The translations under genes were made by a program, and so were the position numbers. Shown here piece by piece: positions 8,216 through 17,985 of a DNA stretch of 64,000 nt. The stretch spans positions 62,001-126,000 of the forward strand of contig NZ_JAAIKD010000001.1 in assembly GCF_010820555.1 (NCBI RefSeq). The letters are read 5' to 3'. The notes under the pieces are model-generated. The model saw nothing but the letters and a program-made list of their open reading frames with translations. It searched no databases and was not told where the DNA came from. The DNA comes from Psychroflexus aurantiacus. Lineage in GTDB: Bacteria > Bacteroidota > Bacteroidia > Flavobacteriales > Flavobacteriaceae. Each line of letters begins with the position of its first letter. The stretch's first letter is position 1.

Positions 8216-9534
8216 GCCTGCTTCTCTTTTAAATCATCGAGATAATCTTCAATTGCCGCGTAAATTTTAGCCAACTGGGCTTCGGTAATTACATAAGGCG
8301 GCAGGATATAAATGGTTTTCCCCAGCGGTCTTAAAAAGATGCCCTTACTCATAAAGTACTGAAACATCTTATCTCTTGCATTCCCATAGCGCTCCATCTC
8401 TATATCCACATCCATAGCCAAAATCACCCCGATTTGTCTTACTTCCCGGATGCGTGTGTGCTTTCGCATTTTGTCTGCAAACAACTGATTGAGACTCATG
8501 ATGTTTTTAATGGCTCCCTGTATTTCCGGGGATTGCAGCAGCTCCAAACCGGCAATGGCAGCTGCACAAGCCAGTGGATTTCCCGTGTAGGTATGACCGT
8601 GAAACAGGCCTTTGGAAACCTCATCGGCATAAAAGGCTTTATAAATCTTTTTGGTACAGCTTGTGATGCCCATGCCAACCATTCCAGCGGATAGCGCTTT
8701 ACTAAGACACATGACATCGGGCTTTTCAGCTAAATAATCAGAAGCGAAATGTTTTCCCGTTTTTCCGAAACCCGTCATCACCTCATCAGCAATGCAAATC
8801 ACCTGATTGGCCTTGCAAATCTTCAAGATGTCATTAAGCCCATTGAGATCATAAGTTTGCATGGCTGCAGCGCCCTGCACCAAGGGCTCATAAATAAATC
8901 CTGCGACAGCATTTTCCCTCAAAATCGCTTTCAGCTGAGCAACAACTTCCGCATTGTTGAGTCCGTTGGGTTTTGGAAGCCTTTTCACTTCTATAAAATG
9001 ATCTTCGAAAGCCCCGTTGTAAACCGACAAACCCGAAACAGACATCGCCCCAAAGGTGTCGCCGTGAAATCCATCCTCCAAGGCTAGCATTACTTTTCTA
9101 TCATTTTTGAGATTGTGATGATACTGCAAGGCCATCTTGATACCGATTTCAGTTGCTGTGGAACCATTGTCATTAAAAAAAAGTTTGTCTTGATTCTTAG
9201 GCAGAATTTCCATCAGCTTTTCAGACAACTCCACAGCAGGCTCATGTGTGAATCCGCTAAATACGACCTGATCCAGGGTTTCCATCTGGGTTTTCACCTT
9301 TTTGATAATGTGCGGATGACAATGCCCATACATACTCGTATACCAGGAGGCGATTGCATCGATGTAGGTTTTTCCAGATTCGTCTTTCAATAAAGCGCCC
9401 TTAGCCGATTTGATAGCCAAAAGCTCAGGATTCAGTTTGTGCTGGGTAAGCGGATGCCAGATATGCTTCTGGTCTCGCCTGGAAATAGAAGGGGTGGTGA
9501 AAGGTAAAGAAATATGTTTGCCAAAAAGTTTCAT
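8212..9534 (-). CDS. bioA: Adenosylmethionine-8-amino-7-oxononanoate aminotransferase
   Basis: A 440-residue PLP-dependent class III aminotransferase that converts KAPA to DAPA in biotin synthesis using S-adenosylmethionine. Visible family features are WHPLTQH near the start, YTSMYGHCHPHI, the aspartate motif ADEVMTGFGKTG and the PLP-lysine region CLSKALSAG. Length is normal. It is last in the bioF-bioD-bioA run; a 99-bp gap before it carries a perfect -7 box, so it may also be transcribed from its own promoter. bioB is not in the window. Confidence 0.95.
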   Translation of the reverse strand: MKLFGKHISLPFTTPSISRRDQKHIWHPLTQHKLNPELLAIKSAKGALLKDESGKTYIDAIASWYTSMYGHCHPHIIKKVKTQMETLDQVVFSGFTHEPAVELSEKLMEILPKNQDKLFFNDNGSTATEIGIKMALQYHHNLKNDRKVMLALEDGFHGDTFGAMSVSGLSVYNGAFEDHFIEVKRLPKPNGLNNAEVVAQLKAILRENAVAGFIYEPLVQGAAAMQTYDLNGLNDILKICKANQVICIADEVMTGFGKTGKHFASDYLAEKPDVMCLSKALSAGMVGMGITSCTKKIYKAFYADEVSKGLFHGHTYTGNPLACAAAIAGLELLQSPEIQGAIKNIMSLNQLFADKMRKHTRIREVRQIGVILAMDVDIEMERYGNARDKMFQYFMSKGIFLRPLGKTIYILPPYVITEAQLAKIYAAIEDYLDDLKEKQA

Positions 9535-9550
9535 GTGCTCGTATTTATAA

Positions 9551-9558
9551 CAAAGGTA
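9551..9558 (-). promoter_or_regulatory. Putative internal promoter (-7 box) for bioA
   Basis: On the minus strand TACCTTTG matches TAnnTTTG and ends 16 bases upstream of the bioA ATG. No clear -33 element. The bioD-bioA gap (9535-9633) is the only sizeable spacer in the bio cluster. Confidence 0.4.
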
Positions 9559-9633
9559 AACTTCTTAAAGTTAATCATTTTTTCTTCTGAACCTGCCCGT
9601 CCAAGACGCCCGGGCGGTATTAATATCGCTGAC

Positions 9634-10257
9634 CTAAAGCTTTTCTAGATTTAGTTTAAGCTTCTGTGCGTATTTTGAAACCACATCTTTGGAAAATTCC
9701 GTCTCCTCCTCAATTCTTCCCACGCAGGTTAAATTGGTTTTTTCTAAAATGATGCGTTCTGTGGTGGGATGCTCATCGCCGCTAAAAATGATTCCGATGT
9801 TGGAAAAGCCTCTGCTTTTTAATGCTTCAATAGACAGAAGTGTGTGATTAATGCTGCCCAAATAATGCCTGGAGACCAAAATGATTTTATCGGTTTTCTC
9901 TATCAAATCGATGATGCAGTCTTGGGAGTTAAGTGGTACCAGCAAACCTCCAGCTCCTTCAATGACCAGGGTGTTCTCAGTTTCCGGTCTTTGGATGTCT
10001 TTGAGCTGAATCTCTACCTGATCAATTTCGGCAGCAGCATGTGGACTCATAGGGGTTTGCAAGGCATAGGCATTGTCAAAGAACTTTGACTTTGAATTGC
10101 TTAGCATGGCTTTGACCTTATGTGTATCGGAATAATCCAAATCGCCTGCCTGGACGGGTTTAAAATAGTCCGCTTCCAGAGCTTCTGTAACGATAGCCGA
10201 AACCATTGTTTTTCCAACTTCGGTTCCGATTCCTGTAATAAAGTAAGTCTTATTCAT
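9634..10257 (-). CDS. bioD: ATP-dependent dethiobiotin synthetase
   Basis: A 207-residue protein of the BioD family, which closes the ureido ring of DAPA with CO2 and ATP. The N-terminus carries the P-loop GIGTEVGKT, and the EGAGGLLVPL motif is at about residue 99. Length is slightly short but normal for Bacteroidota. It starts four bases after the bioF stop, so co-translation is likely. Confidence 0.95.
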   Translation of the reverse strand: MNKTYFITGIGTEVGKTMVSAIVTEALEADYFKPVQAGDLDYSDTHKVKAMLSNSKSKFFDNAYALQTPMSPHAAAEIDQVEIQLKDIQRPETENTLVIEGAGGLLVPLNSQDCIIDLIEKTDKIILVSRHYLGSINHTLLSIEALKSRGFSNIGIIFSGDEHPTTERIILEKTNLTCVGRIEEETEFSKDVVSKYAQKLKLNLEKL

Positions 10258-10261
10258 TTTC

Positions 10262-11425
10262 TTATTGAATTAAATATTTAGCTAAAGCTAGAAGAGCAGT
10301 TTCAATTTCATTTCTTGTATTGAAACTATGAAGGCAAAATCGGAGTCTTTCTTTTCCCTGAGGAACTGTTGGTGACAAAATAGCCCTGACATCGAATCCT
10401 TCTTCCTGGAGCTGGCTTGAAATCAACTTAACCTCTTCGTTTCCCCCAATCACACAAGACTGAATCGCCGACTGACTTTCAATGAAAAAATCTATCAATC
10501 GATGGGCTTTGATTTGTTTCTGAAAAAAGGCAATATTCATTCTCAGGCTTTCGAACTCAGCTGAACTGGACTCCAAATACAAATGCGCCGCCCAGTTTCT
10601 GGCTGTGGTCTCCACGCCCGGGGCTGTGGTATAAATAAAGCTTTTGGCAAAGTTGATTAGATACTGTTTTAGTGGTTCTGTACCTAAAACTGCAGCGCCA
10701 TGAGATCCGAAGGATTTGCCAAAGGTGATGATTCTGGCAAATACTACTGCATCAAAAGGAGAATCTCCTGTTTTGGATATCGCCCCTATGGAATGGGCTT
10801 CGTCTAAGATGAAATAGGCACCAAATTCCACGCAGAGCTTAGCGATACCATCCACATCTGCACAATCGCCATCCATAGAAAAAACATGTTCAGTGATGAC
10901 ATAGATCGTTTCAAACTGGTCTTGAAACTTGACCAGTTTTTCTTTTAAATCGTTTAAATCGTTATGCTGAAACTTATAGGCTTTGGCTTTGCTCAAGCCT
11001 ATGCCATCGCGTATGGAAGCATGACTCAGCTCATCGTATAAAATCAAATCCTGGCGTTGCGCGATAGCAGACAGCAGTCCAAGATTGGCATCGTAACCGG
11101 AATTAAATACCGTGGCTGCTTCAGCGTTGTAAAAGTGCTGCAGATAAGACTCAAAGTCTTCAAGCATAGCGTAATTCCCGGTGAGAAGTCTGGAGCCAGT
11201 TGCACCATGAAGCTGACCTGGATAAGTTTTAAGTTTATCCAGGGCAAATTCAGAAATAAGTTTATGACGGGAAAAGCCTAAATAATCGTTGGAAGAGAAA
11301 TCCACGCGTTTGGAGTCAGGTTTTTTAAGAGATCTTAAAGTCCCCTCCTCGCAGCGTTGAATCAGTTTTTGCGCAAGAGCCTTTGGAAAATCAACTTTCG
11401 GATTTTGACTCAGTTTCTTCTTCAT
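10262..11425 (-). CDS. bioF: 8-amino-7-oxononanoate synthase (class II PLP aminotransferase fold)
   Basis: A 387-residue alpha-oxoamine synthase that joins alanine with pimeloyl-ACP/CoA to make KAPA. Family features are NDYLGFS, the substrate-site GSRLLTGN, DEAHSIGA and the PLP lysine in TFGKSFGSHGA. The only plausible start (ATG at 11425) lies 35 bases inside the end of mnhG, so its translation is probably coupled to the antiporter operon. No promoter box is seen upstream of it. Confidence 0.93.
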   Translation of the reverse strand: MKKKLSQNPKVDFPKALAQKLIQRCEEGTLRSLKKPDSKRVDFSSNDYLGFSRHKLISEFALDKLKTYPGQLHGATGSRLLTGNYAMLEDFESYLQHFYNAEAATVFNSGYDANLGLLSAIAQRQDLILYDELSHASIRDGIGLSKAKAYKFQHNDLNDLKEKLVKFQDQFETIYVITEHVFSMDGDCADVDGIAKLCVEFGAYFILDEAHSIGAISKTGDSPFDAVVFARIITFGKSFGSHGAAVLGTEPLKQYLINFAKSFIYTTAPGVETTARNWAAHLYLESSSAEFESLRMNIAFFQKQIKAHRLIDFFIESQSAIQSCVIGGNEEVKLISSQLQEEGFDVRAILSPTVPQGKERLRFCLHSFNTRNEIETALLALAKYLIQ

Positions 11426-11792
11426 TATTCTTCCTTTTGTTCAATCCTTTTAGCTCATGAGTCGATTTGTTGTACTTGCCTTTCAGATCATCGATATAAG
11501 AATTCTCCCAGAGTTTGTTTCCGATAAAATAGGAGGTTCTTCCAATAAGGTGCGCGGATACGGGGGCCGTGATAAAAATAAAAATGATAACGGCTATAAC
11601 CCGTGTGGTTACTGATAAATCCAGAAAAAATAAAGCTGAAGCGGTAAGCAAAAGTCCAACGCCCAGGGTTGCAGCCTTCGTATTTACAGAGATTCTCAGG
11701 TATTGATCCGGCATTCTAAGTGTTCCTATAGCTGCCAGTAAGACAAACAGGGCTCCCAGTCCAGAGGTGATGTAAATTAAGATATCATTCAT
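11391..11792 (-). CDS. mnhG: Monovalent cation/proton antiporter subunit G
   Basis: The 133-residue MnhG/PhaG subunit of the Mrp Na+/H+ antiporter, with three hydrophobic segments and the family motif GTLRMPDQYLRISVNTKAATLG. The ATG at 11792 is chosen over one 30 bases upstream because it gives an ATGAATGA overlap with the mnhF stop and begins directly with the first membrane helix. The C-terminal ~35 residues are charged, cytoplasmic and Glu/Lys-rich; the 3' end overlaps bioF. Confidence 0.92.
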   Translation of the reverse strand: MNDILIYITSGLGALFVLLAAIGTLRMPDQYLRISVNTKAATLGVGLLLTASALFFLDLSVTTRVIAVIIFIFITAPVSAHLIGRTSYFIGNKLWENSYIDDLKGKYNKSTHELKGLNKRKNNEEETESKSES

Positions 11793-12060
11793 TTTTATTT
11801 CGTTTTTCGAGATAATAAGCAAAGGCCACCGAGCCTAAGAAGGCGATAAGCGCCAGAACAAGTGAGATGTCTAAAAATGTGGGGGTATCGCTCAGGATGC
11901 TATAAATGGCTATGATACCAATACCTATGGTGATTAGTAAATCTAAAGCAACCACTCGGTCTATGATGCTGGGCCCTTTAAAAAATCTCACAAACACCAG
12001 TAGCGATGAAACCGACAGGATAGGCAATATGATATAATATAAAAAGTCGTGTATGTTCAT
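11785..12060 (-). CDS. mnhF: Monovalent cation/proton antiporter subunit F
   Basis: A 91-residue MnhF/PhaF membrane subunit with three predicted helices and the family stretch GPSIIDRVVALDLL. Overlaps mnhE by four bases (ATGA) and mnhG by eight, typical of tight translational coupling in mrp operons. Confidence 0.93.
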   Translation of the reverse strand: MNIHDFLYYIILPILSVSSLLVFVRFFKGPSIIDRVVALDLLITIGIGIIAIYSILSDTPTFLDISLVLALIAFLGSVAFAYYLEKRNKNE

Positions 12061-12539
12061 CTCAATATTTCTAGTAATCGTTTTTCAAAACCTTGTTTAA
12101 TATCTTCTATGAATTCTTTTTTATCGACCACGTACATGGCGTGAACGTATAAAACACTTCGGTCTGTAGATACATCCAGAGCCAGAGTTCCCGGGGTAAG
12201 GGTGATCAGATTTGCCAAAAGCGTTATTTCGAGGTCAGTTTTGGCATCGAGTGGGAGACCTACAATACCGGGTTTCATATTCAAATTGGGTGTAATCACT
12301 TCGTAAGCCACCTGGATATTTGCCTTGGTCAGTTCCCAGATGAAAAACAGAAAAAAACTTATAATCTTGGGAACGATTTTAAAGTATTTTTTAGTGTTCT
12401 TTTCTTCAAATCCGCTCAGAATCCAAAGAATGATAAAGCTGAGCAAAAATCCAAAAAAGAAATTATTAAAGTTGTACTCCCCGGTAAGGAACACCCAGAT
12501 AAGCATCAATAATATGTTAGAAAGAAATTTAGTTTTCAT
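12057..12539 (-). CDS. mnhE: Monovalent cation/proton antiporter subunit E
   Basis: A 160-residue MnhE subunit. It has N-terminal membrane helices, then the conserved cytoplasmic part with LLANLITLTPGTLALDVS and YVHAMYV. Begins six bases after the mnhD stop. A structural subunit of the Mrp complex. Confidence 0.93.
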   Translation of the reverse strand: MKTKFLSNILLMLIWVFLTGEYNFNNFFFGFLLSFIILWILSGFEEKNTKKYFKIVPKIISFFLFFIWELTKANIQVAYEVITPNLNMKPGIVGLPLDAKTDLEITLLANLITLTPGTLALDVSTDRSVLYVHAMYVVDKKEFIEDIKQGFEKRLLEILR

Positions 12540-12545
12540 CTGGAT

Positions 12546-14054
12546 TTATCGTTTTAAGACGGCATCGATATATAATTCCTTGTTCATGAGTTCTGTTGCA
12601 ATTCTTTCAGACAACTGCTGAATATGCTCGGCACCGAAACCTATGTATAAAGTTACAAAAGTTAGAAACGCTATAGGAAATATGAAGGTCAACTTTTGAC
12701 CAAATCTCAGTTGATTGAAATAAATAAACTTTTCCGGAAAGTTGATTTCGGGCTGGTTTTTCCAAAAGACTTCAGACCAAAGTTTTGCAATGACGATAAG
12801 GGTGATTAAGCTACCAAAAATCAAAGCTCCAAAAAACCAATATTCCTGAGCATTAAAACTAGCTAAAATAAGTGAGATTTTAGGCCAATACCCCGAAAGT
12901 GGTGGAATTCCAATTAATGAGAATAAAGGAATCGCGATAAGCAAACTCAGCTTGGGATAGTGTTCATATAAGCCCCCCAGTTTCTTCATGTTGGTCGTCC
13001 CTTTTATTCTGTAAATCAATCCACTGATTAAGAATAAATTTGTTTTGATAATGATGTCGTGTATGAGATAAAAAATCACACCTGCCATAGCTACTTCTGT
13101 AAACAAAGCTAGACCCCCTATCATAAACCCGATATGGCAAATGATAAAATACATAAAGACCTTCTTGATATTGTTCTGAATAATAGCTCCTAATCCGCCG
13201 CTGAATATGGTCATAATTGCCAGAGTTAGCAGCAAAATCGTCAGGAAAGAATCCCCTCCATAAATCAATGTAAATATCCGAATTAAGGCGTAAACACCAA
13301 CTTTGGTAAGCAGACCTGCAAAAATAGCAGACACCGCTGAAGGTGGCGTATGATAGGAAGCCGGCAACCAAAAATACAGAGGAAATATAGCCGATTTGAT
13401 CCCGAAACCCACCAGGAATAGAACGGCGCTTATTTCTACAAGTGTAGTGTCTTTCACCTCGGCGATTTTAAGCGAAATATCTGCCATGTTTAGGGTACCT
13501 ACAAGTCCGTATAAAACCCCTAAGGCTGTAAGGAAAATCATGGAAGCAAAGAAGTTTAAAGCAAAATATTTGACTGCACCTTCCAGCTGACTCTTCTCTC
13601 CTCCTATGCTTATCAAAACAAACGAACTGATAATGATAATCTCAAACCACACATACAGGTTAAAAATATCACCAGTTAAAAAAGCACCATTAAGTCCCAA
13701 AAGCAGAAAATGGAATACACTGAAGTAACCAAACTTCAACCTTGCTTTGATGACAGAAATCGTTGAAAAGATAGACACAGCAAAGCCTGTAATGGCAGTG
13801 AGCAAAACCAAAGTGACTGCCAGCATGTCTCCGACAAAAACGATTCCGAAGGGGGCGGGCCAGTCTCCAGATTCCACTACCTGAGTACCGCTACTGTAAA
13901 CATAAGTGAATACCCATATCGCAACGCCTAAAGCCATTGCATTTCCGACTACACTGACGATTTTTTGGAAATTCAGTTTGTTCCAGAAAAACATCAGGAG
14001 GATGCTTAAAAACAAATGGACTATTAAGGGCAGTATGATGATATCGTTTGTCAT
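12546..14054 (-). CDS. mnhD: Monovalent cation/proton antiporter subunit D (NADH dehydrogenase-like)
   Basis: A 502-residue polytopic protein of the proton-antiporter/NuoN-type fold, with about 14 predicted helices. Conserved charged intramembrane positions are visible, for example the Glu in [13 protein letters not shown] and the Lys in [18 protein letters not shown]. Together with MnhA it forms the ion-translocating part of the Mrp complex. Overlaps mnhC by four bases (ATGA). Confidence 0.95.
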   Translation of the reverse strand: MTNDIIILPLIVHLFLSILLMFFWNKLNFQKIVSVVGNAMALGVAIWVFTYVYSSGTQVVESGDWPAPFGIVFVGDMLAVTLVLLTAITGFAVSIFSTISVIKARLKFGYFSVFHFLLLGLNGAFLTGDIFNLYVWFEIIIISSFVLISIGGEKSQLEGAVKYFALNFFASMIFLTALGVLYGLVGTLNMADISLKIAEVKDTTLVEISAVLFLVGFGIKSAIFPLYFWLPASYHTPPSAVSAIFAGLLTKVGVYALIRIFTLIYGGDSFLTILLLTLAIMTIFSGGLGAIIQNNIKKVFMYFIICHIGFMIGGLALFTEVAMAGVIFYLIHDIIIKTNLFLISGLIYRIKGTTNMKKLGGLYEHYPKLSLLIAIPLFSLIGIPPLSGYWPKISLILASFNAQEYWFFGALIFGSLITLIVIAKLWSEVFWKNQPEINFPEKFIYFNQLRFGQKLTFIFPIAFLTFVTLYIGFGAEHIQQLSERIATELMNKELYIDAVLKR

Positions 14055-14404
14055 GAATCTTCGTCTGTGGTATTAAGTTGATCTAAGTCGTCTGTTTTTA
14101 AAACTTTGTAAGTACGCTTTACAAGTATAATTGCAAAGGATTGCAAACCAAAACTAATAACTATAGCCGTGAGTATTAATGCCTGAGGAATGGGGTCTGC
14201 ATACACGCCTTCAAGAACTTTTTCTGCAGAATCTATAATAGGCGGCTCACCTTTGGTGATCCTGCCAAGGAGGAAAATCAATAAATTAACACCGTTTCCC
14301 AGTAAGATGATCCCCAGAATGAGCTTTACCATACTTCTTCGCAAAATCATATAGATGCCTGAAGCATAAAGAACACCGGTTATAACTGCTAATATTATTT
14401 CCAT
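14051..14404 (-). CDS. mnhC: Monovalent cation/proton antiporter subunit C (NuoK-like)
   Basis: A 117-residue three-helix protein of the MnhC/NuoK family, with the motifs [12 protein letters not shown] and [17 protein letters not shown] typical of MnhC. Tightly packed between mnhB and mnhD. Confidence 0.95.
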   Translation of the reverse strand: MEIILAVITGVLYASGIYMILRRSMVKLILGIILLGNGVNLLIFLLGRITKGEPPIIDSAEKVLEGVYADPIPQALILTAIVISFGLQSFAIILVKRTYKVLKTDDLDQLNTTDEDS

Positions 14405-14818
14405 TTATAGAGATTCAGAAATTGTAAATATGATGGTTAAGGACGATCCTATAACGACCAGATAAACGCCTATATCGAAAAATAAAGGAGAACCAATTGC
14501 CCCGATAACGGGTATCGGATTTTCTGCCCAGATTCCCGTCATCATTGGTAAATCTGCAAATACCAAAGGAGATATTCCACTCAAAAACGCTACCGATAAT
14601 CCAACAGGCATTAAAAATCCAGGATGAAATTTTAAAATCTTTTTGGCTTTATCCAGTCCATTAGAGAAAGCATCCAGCACAAAAGCAATAGCAGCTACAA
14701 GACCACCCACAAAGCCTCCACCAGGTAAATAGTGACCTCTTAACAGGATAAATACTGAAAACAGTAATAATACTGGCAGGAGGTAACTCGACGCAGATTT
14801 TAAAATTATCGTTCTCAT
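14405..14818 (-). CDS. mnhB: Monovalent cation/proton antiporter subunit B
   Basis: A 137-residue MnhB subunit with four hydrophobic segments and the family motifs [15 protein letters not shown] and [14 protein letters not shown]. Starts one base after the mnhA stop. Confidence 0.95.
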   Translation of the reverse strand: MRTIILKSASSYLLPVLLLFSVFILLRGHYLPGGGFVGGLVAAIAFVLDAFSNGLDKAKKILKFHPGFLMPVGLSVAFLSGISPLVFADLPMMTGIWAENPIPVIGAIGSPLFFDIGVYLVVIGSSLTIIFTISESL

Positions 14819-14819
14819 T

Positions 14820-17126
14820 TTATTTTTTATCTTTTGTTTTTAATCTTAGTTTTAATAATCCAAAGACGCCTAAGGCAGCGACGATCAATACCGAAATCTC
14901 TATCATGGTATCAATCCCTCTAAAATCGACCAAAATAACATTTACCACATTTTTTCCATGAGCGAGTTTATAGGCATTTTCAGCATAGAACTCAGTGATT
15001 TCGGTATTTTTAGGCTCCTTTAATACTCTCAGAATAAGCAATGTAATCAGAACTCCAAAACTGGCGGACAGCACGCCGTGTTTGATTCTTAGCCACCTAT
15101 CCGAAAGGTTGAGATATCTGGGCAACTTGTAAAGGACCAGCACAAACAAAATAACCGTCAGGGTGTCTACCGAAAACTGAGTCATTGCTAAATCGGGGGC
15201 ACTGTAAAATAAAAACAGCAGGCTAAAGGATAATCCAACCACTCCAAGAGCAGCGACAGCAGCTAAACGTGACTTTGTAAAAACCGTGTAAAGGACTCCA
15301 GCCAATAACATCAATAAAATGGAAATCTCGTAAATGGTTAATTCTGCCAAAGTTGAAAAATCGGATTCAAGGGAGAAATCCGAAAAAATAAGGTAACCCA
15401 GAAGTAAAATTAAAAAAGCAACAATGGTAGAAATGTAATGTCTTAAGTAACCCGTCTGAAAGAAATTTGTCCAATACGAAGAAAAGACTGCGAAACCTTC
15501 AGATAACTTCAGAAACAAAATCTTAGGACTGATGAAATTAAATTTTGCAATGCTGTTTTCCAAAGCGTGGCTGGGCGTCAGTTTTAAATATAAGATGGTT
15601 CCCAGTACCAGCGTGATGGCGCTCAACCCTAAAACCGTATTGAAACCGTGCCATAGTTTTAGGTGGAAGTCTTCAAATGCGATGGCCTGAGTCATGGCGA
15701 TGGGTTTAGCAAAAGCAGATTCAATAAGACCTGGGAAAATACCAAAAACCAGCCCGGCCAGGGTCATAATTAACGGGGGAACCCACATCAACGGACTTGG
15801 AAGATGTATGTTTTCAAATTTTTTAGGAAGTGGACCCATAAAGGGTTTCACCCCTGCTACAAAACCGGCATAAAACAAGAACACATTTGTTGAAATGGCG
15901 AGGATGGTGAGCAATACAGCATTGTTGGTAAAGTGTAAGGTCGACTCGTAAATCAAATCTTTACCTACAAAACCTAAAGTTGGAGGAACGCCTCCGCTGA
16001 TAAGTGCCGCTATAAATCCTGCGATAGCAACCGGCAGTAAAACCTTACGTAAGCCCGCTAGCTGTGTGACGTCCCGGGTTCCTGTTTCGTGATCGATAAT
16101 CCCTGTAATCAAAAACAAGGAAGCCTTATAAAGCGCATGAACTACGATAAACACTGCTGCTGCAATAAGTGCAGCCTGCGTGCCTATCCCTATTAAAAAA
16201 ACAAGTATCCCTAAGGCCGAAATGGTGGAATACGCTAGAATTCCTTTCAAGTCTGTTCTAAAAATAATATGAATCGCGGAATACAGCATGGTTATTCCAC
16301 CAACCACAATCAGGATGGTATGCCAAATGTCGCCTCCATTTAAAACAGGAGTCATTCTGAACAACAAATAGACGCCAGCTTTTACCATGGTTGCAGAGTG
16401 TAAATAGGTAGAAACCGGTGTCGGGGCTTTCATGGCTCCCGGCAACCAAAAATGAAAGGGAAACTGAGCGGATTTGGTAAAGGCTGCTCCAAAAATTAAG
16501 AGCAAAATGAGTATATAATGCGAGCTGTCTGTAATACTATCTCTCATGGACAGCATTTCTGAAATGCGGTAAGTGCCAGCGACATCTCCCAGTAAAACAG
16601 CACCCCCCAGAAGTAATAAACCTCCAATTCCGGTAATTCCCAAAGCCACAAGCGCCGATTTTCTCGAGTCTGCTTTGTCGTTATTGAAGCCGATTAAATA
16701 GAAGGAAGAGATGCTGGTCAGTTCCCAGAAAATAAACAGGGACATCAAATTGTCCGACAGGACCAAACCCAGCATGGACGCCATAAATAAACTTAAATAC
16801 CCATAAAATCGATCCAAATATTTATGACCTTTCAGGTAAGCAGAGGTATATAAAAACACCAGAGAACCAATTCCGGTGATCATTAGTGCAAAAAGAAGCG
16901 CCAGACCATCTAAGGTAAAACTCAAATTGACTCCAAAGCTCGGTATCCATTCGTAACTTTCATAAACCACCTCCCCGTTTGAAATTTCAGGTAAGAAACT
17001 TAGAAAATAAACAAATAGACTAATTGGAATTATAGAGGAAAGTACAGCAAGCTTACCTTTAAAGTAAGATCCGGCGAACACCAGAAATAATGAGAATAAA
17101 AAACCTAAAAGTACTGCTGCTAGCAT
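14820..17126 (-). CDS. mnhA: Monovalent cation/proton antiporter subunit A (NuoL-like with C-terminal MbhE/MnhB-type extension)
   Basis: A 768-residue protein, the largest Mrp subunit and first gene of the complete mnhABCDEFG operon. The N-terminal ~500 residues resemble NuoL ([49 protein letters not shown]), and the C-terminal ~200 residues carry the Mrp-specific extension with [27 protein letters not shown]. The operon exchanges Na+ (or Li+/K+) for protons and serves pH and salt homeostasis, which fits a marine or saline bacterium. A perfect -7 box lies 17 bases upstream of the ATG. Confidence 0.95.
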   Translation of the reverse strand: MLAAVLLGFLFSLFLVFAGSYFKGKLAVLSSIIPISLFVYFLSFLPEISNGEVVYESYEWIPSFGVNLSFTLDGLALLFALMITGIGSLVFLYTSAYLKGHKYLDRFYGYLSLFMASMLGLVLSDNLMSLFIFWELTSISSFYLIGFNNDKADSRKSALVALGITGIGGLLLLGGAVLLGDVAGTYRISEMLSMRDSITDSSHYILILLLIFGAAFTKSAQFPFHFWLPGAMKAPTPVSTYLHSATMVKAGVYLLFRMTPVLNGGDIWHTILIVVGGITMLYSAIHIIFRTDLKGILAYSTISALGILVFLIGIGTQAALIAAAVFIVVHALYKASLFLITGIIDHETGTRDVTQLAGLRKVLLPVAIAGFIAALISGGVPPTLGFVGKDLIYESTLHFTNNAVLLTILAISTNVFLFYAGFVAGVKPFMGPLPKKFENIHLPSPLMWVPPLIMTLAGLVFGIFPGLIESAFAKPIAMTQAIAFEDFHLKLWHGFNTVLGLSAITLVLGTILYLKLTPSHALENSIAKFNFISPKILFLKLSEGFAVFSSYWTNFFQTGYLRHYISTIVAFLILLLGYLIFSDFSLESDFSTLAELTIYEISILLMLLAGVLYTVFTKSRLAAVAALGVVGLSFSLLFLFYSAPDLAMTQFSVDTLTVILFVLVLYKLPRYLNLSDRWLRIKHGVLSASFGVLITLLILRVLKEPKNTEITEFYAENAYKLAHGKNVVNVILVDFRGIDTMIEISVLIVAALGVFGLLKLRLKTKDKK

Positions 17127-17143
17127 GCTTAAATTTATTTTTG

Positions 17144-17151
17144 CAAATATA
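17144..17151 (-). promoter_or_regulatory. -7 box of the mnh operon promoter
   Basis: On the minus strand TATATTTG (TAnnTTTG) ends 17 bases before the mnhA ATG. A small hairpin ACAAAGAG/CTCTTTGT lies just upstream (17162-17184). No convincing -33 TTG at standard spacing. Confidence 0.55.
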
Positions 17152-17227
17152 TCTATATTTCACAAAGAGAGCTGCGCTCTTTGTTTGCTTTGGTGTTTTA
17201 ATGAAAAAGACGCCGGGGTATTTGAAA

Positions 17228-17260
17228 TAAAAATGCTGTTGAAAATTCAACAGCATTTTC
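17228..17260 (-). terminator. Terminator of the OsmC gene
   Basis: A 13-bp perfect inverted repeat (17231-17243 with 17246-17258, AAATGCTGTTGAA / TTCAACAGCATTT), whose minus-strand 3' side runs into T's. It separates the OsmC gene from the mnh operon. Confidence 0.88.
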
Positions 17261-17278
17261 AGTAATATTGACTAGTAA

Positions 17279-17689
17279 TTAATTCAAGGTTGATTCTACT
17301 GAAATCTCAGTATCCAGTAGTTTAGAAACCGGACATTGCTTTTTAGCTTTATTGACTAATTCATCAAATTTCTCCTGATCGATTTTATCGATTTTAGCTT
17401 CCAGTGTGATATGGGATTTGGTAATATTTCCCTCTTTCAGAGTGATTTCTCCTTTGGCTTCCAGGCTTCCTATTTCAAAATCCTCTTCGGTTAAAAAAGC
17501 GGATAATTGCATAGCAAAGCAGCCTGCATGGGCTGCTGCGATTAATTCTTCAGGATTGGTACCTTTCCCTTCTTCAAAACGAGATTTGAACGAGTACTGG
17601 GTGTTATCTAAAACTCCACTCTGCGAACTTAGCGTTCCATTTCCTTCCTTTATACTTCCTTTCCAAATTGCTGTAGCCTGTCTTTTCAT
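17279..17689 (-). CDS. OsmC family peroxiredoxin
   Basis: A 136-residue OsmC-type thiol peroxidase that reduces organic hydroperoxides. The two redox cysteines are visible in AAHAGCFAM (about residue 57) and KKQCPVSK (about residue 118). The N-terminus ATAIWKGSIKEGNGTLSSQSG is typical of the OsmC rather than the Ohr branch. Monocistronic, with a strong terminator after it. Confidence 0.9.
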   Translation of the reverse strand: MKRQATAIWKGSIKEGNGTLSSQSGVLDNTQYSFKSRFEEGKGTNPEELIAAAHAGCFAMQLSAFLTEEDFEIGSLEAKGEITLKEGNITKSHITLEAKIDKIDQEKFDELVNKAKKQCPVSKLLDTEISVESTLN

Positions 17690-17769
17690 TGTCTTTATTT
17701 TTGATAAAAATAATTATTATAAGTTCTACAGCTTAAGTTTTTAATAAAAATTAACCTAAAGCACATGCT

Positions 17770-17973
17770 TTACTCCGACTCAAATTTCTCGATAAGTGCT
17801 TTGGCTTTTTCCTCATCGCTTTCATCGACCATGAGCTGATAATCGCCAAATACCCCGCCATAAGAGGAATCCACCTTATCCACTTCGTAACATCTAATGC
17901 CTTCAGATTCCAATAGGTTTTTAACTCCCATCATTTCAACTTTAGACTTGGTGTAATATACTTTCTTATCCAT
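17770..17973 (-). CDS. DUF2007 domain protein (putative signal-transducing protein)
   Basis: A 67-residue cytoplasmic protein: a short ferredoxin-like domain of the DUF2007 family (start MDKKVYYTKSKVEMMGVKNLLESEG, with the usual acidic C-terminus DESDEEKAKALIEKF). Role unknown. It begins 12 bases after the stop of thiL on the same strand, so it is probably the second gene of a thiL operon. Confidence 0.78.
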   Translation of the reverse strand: MDKKVYYTKSKVEMMGVKNLLESEGIRCYEVDKVDSSYGGVFGDYQLMVDESDEEKAKALIEKFESE

Positions 17974-17985
17974 ATGCTTTGGGTT

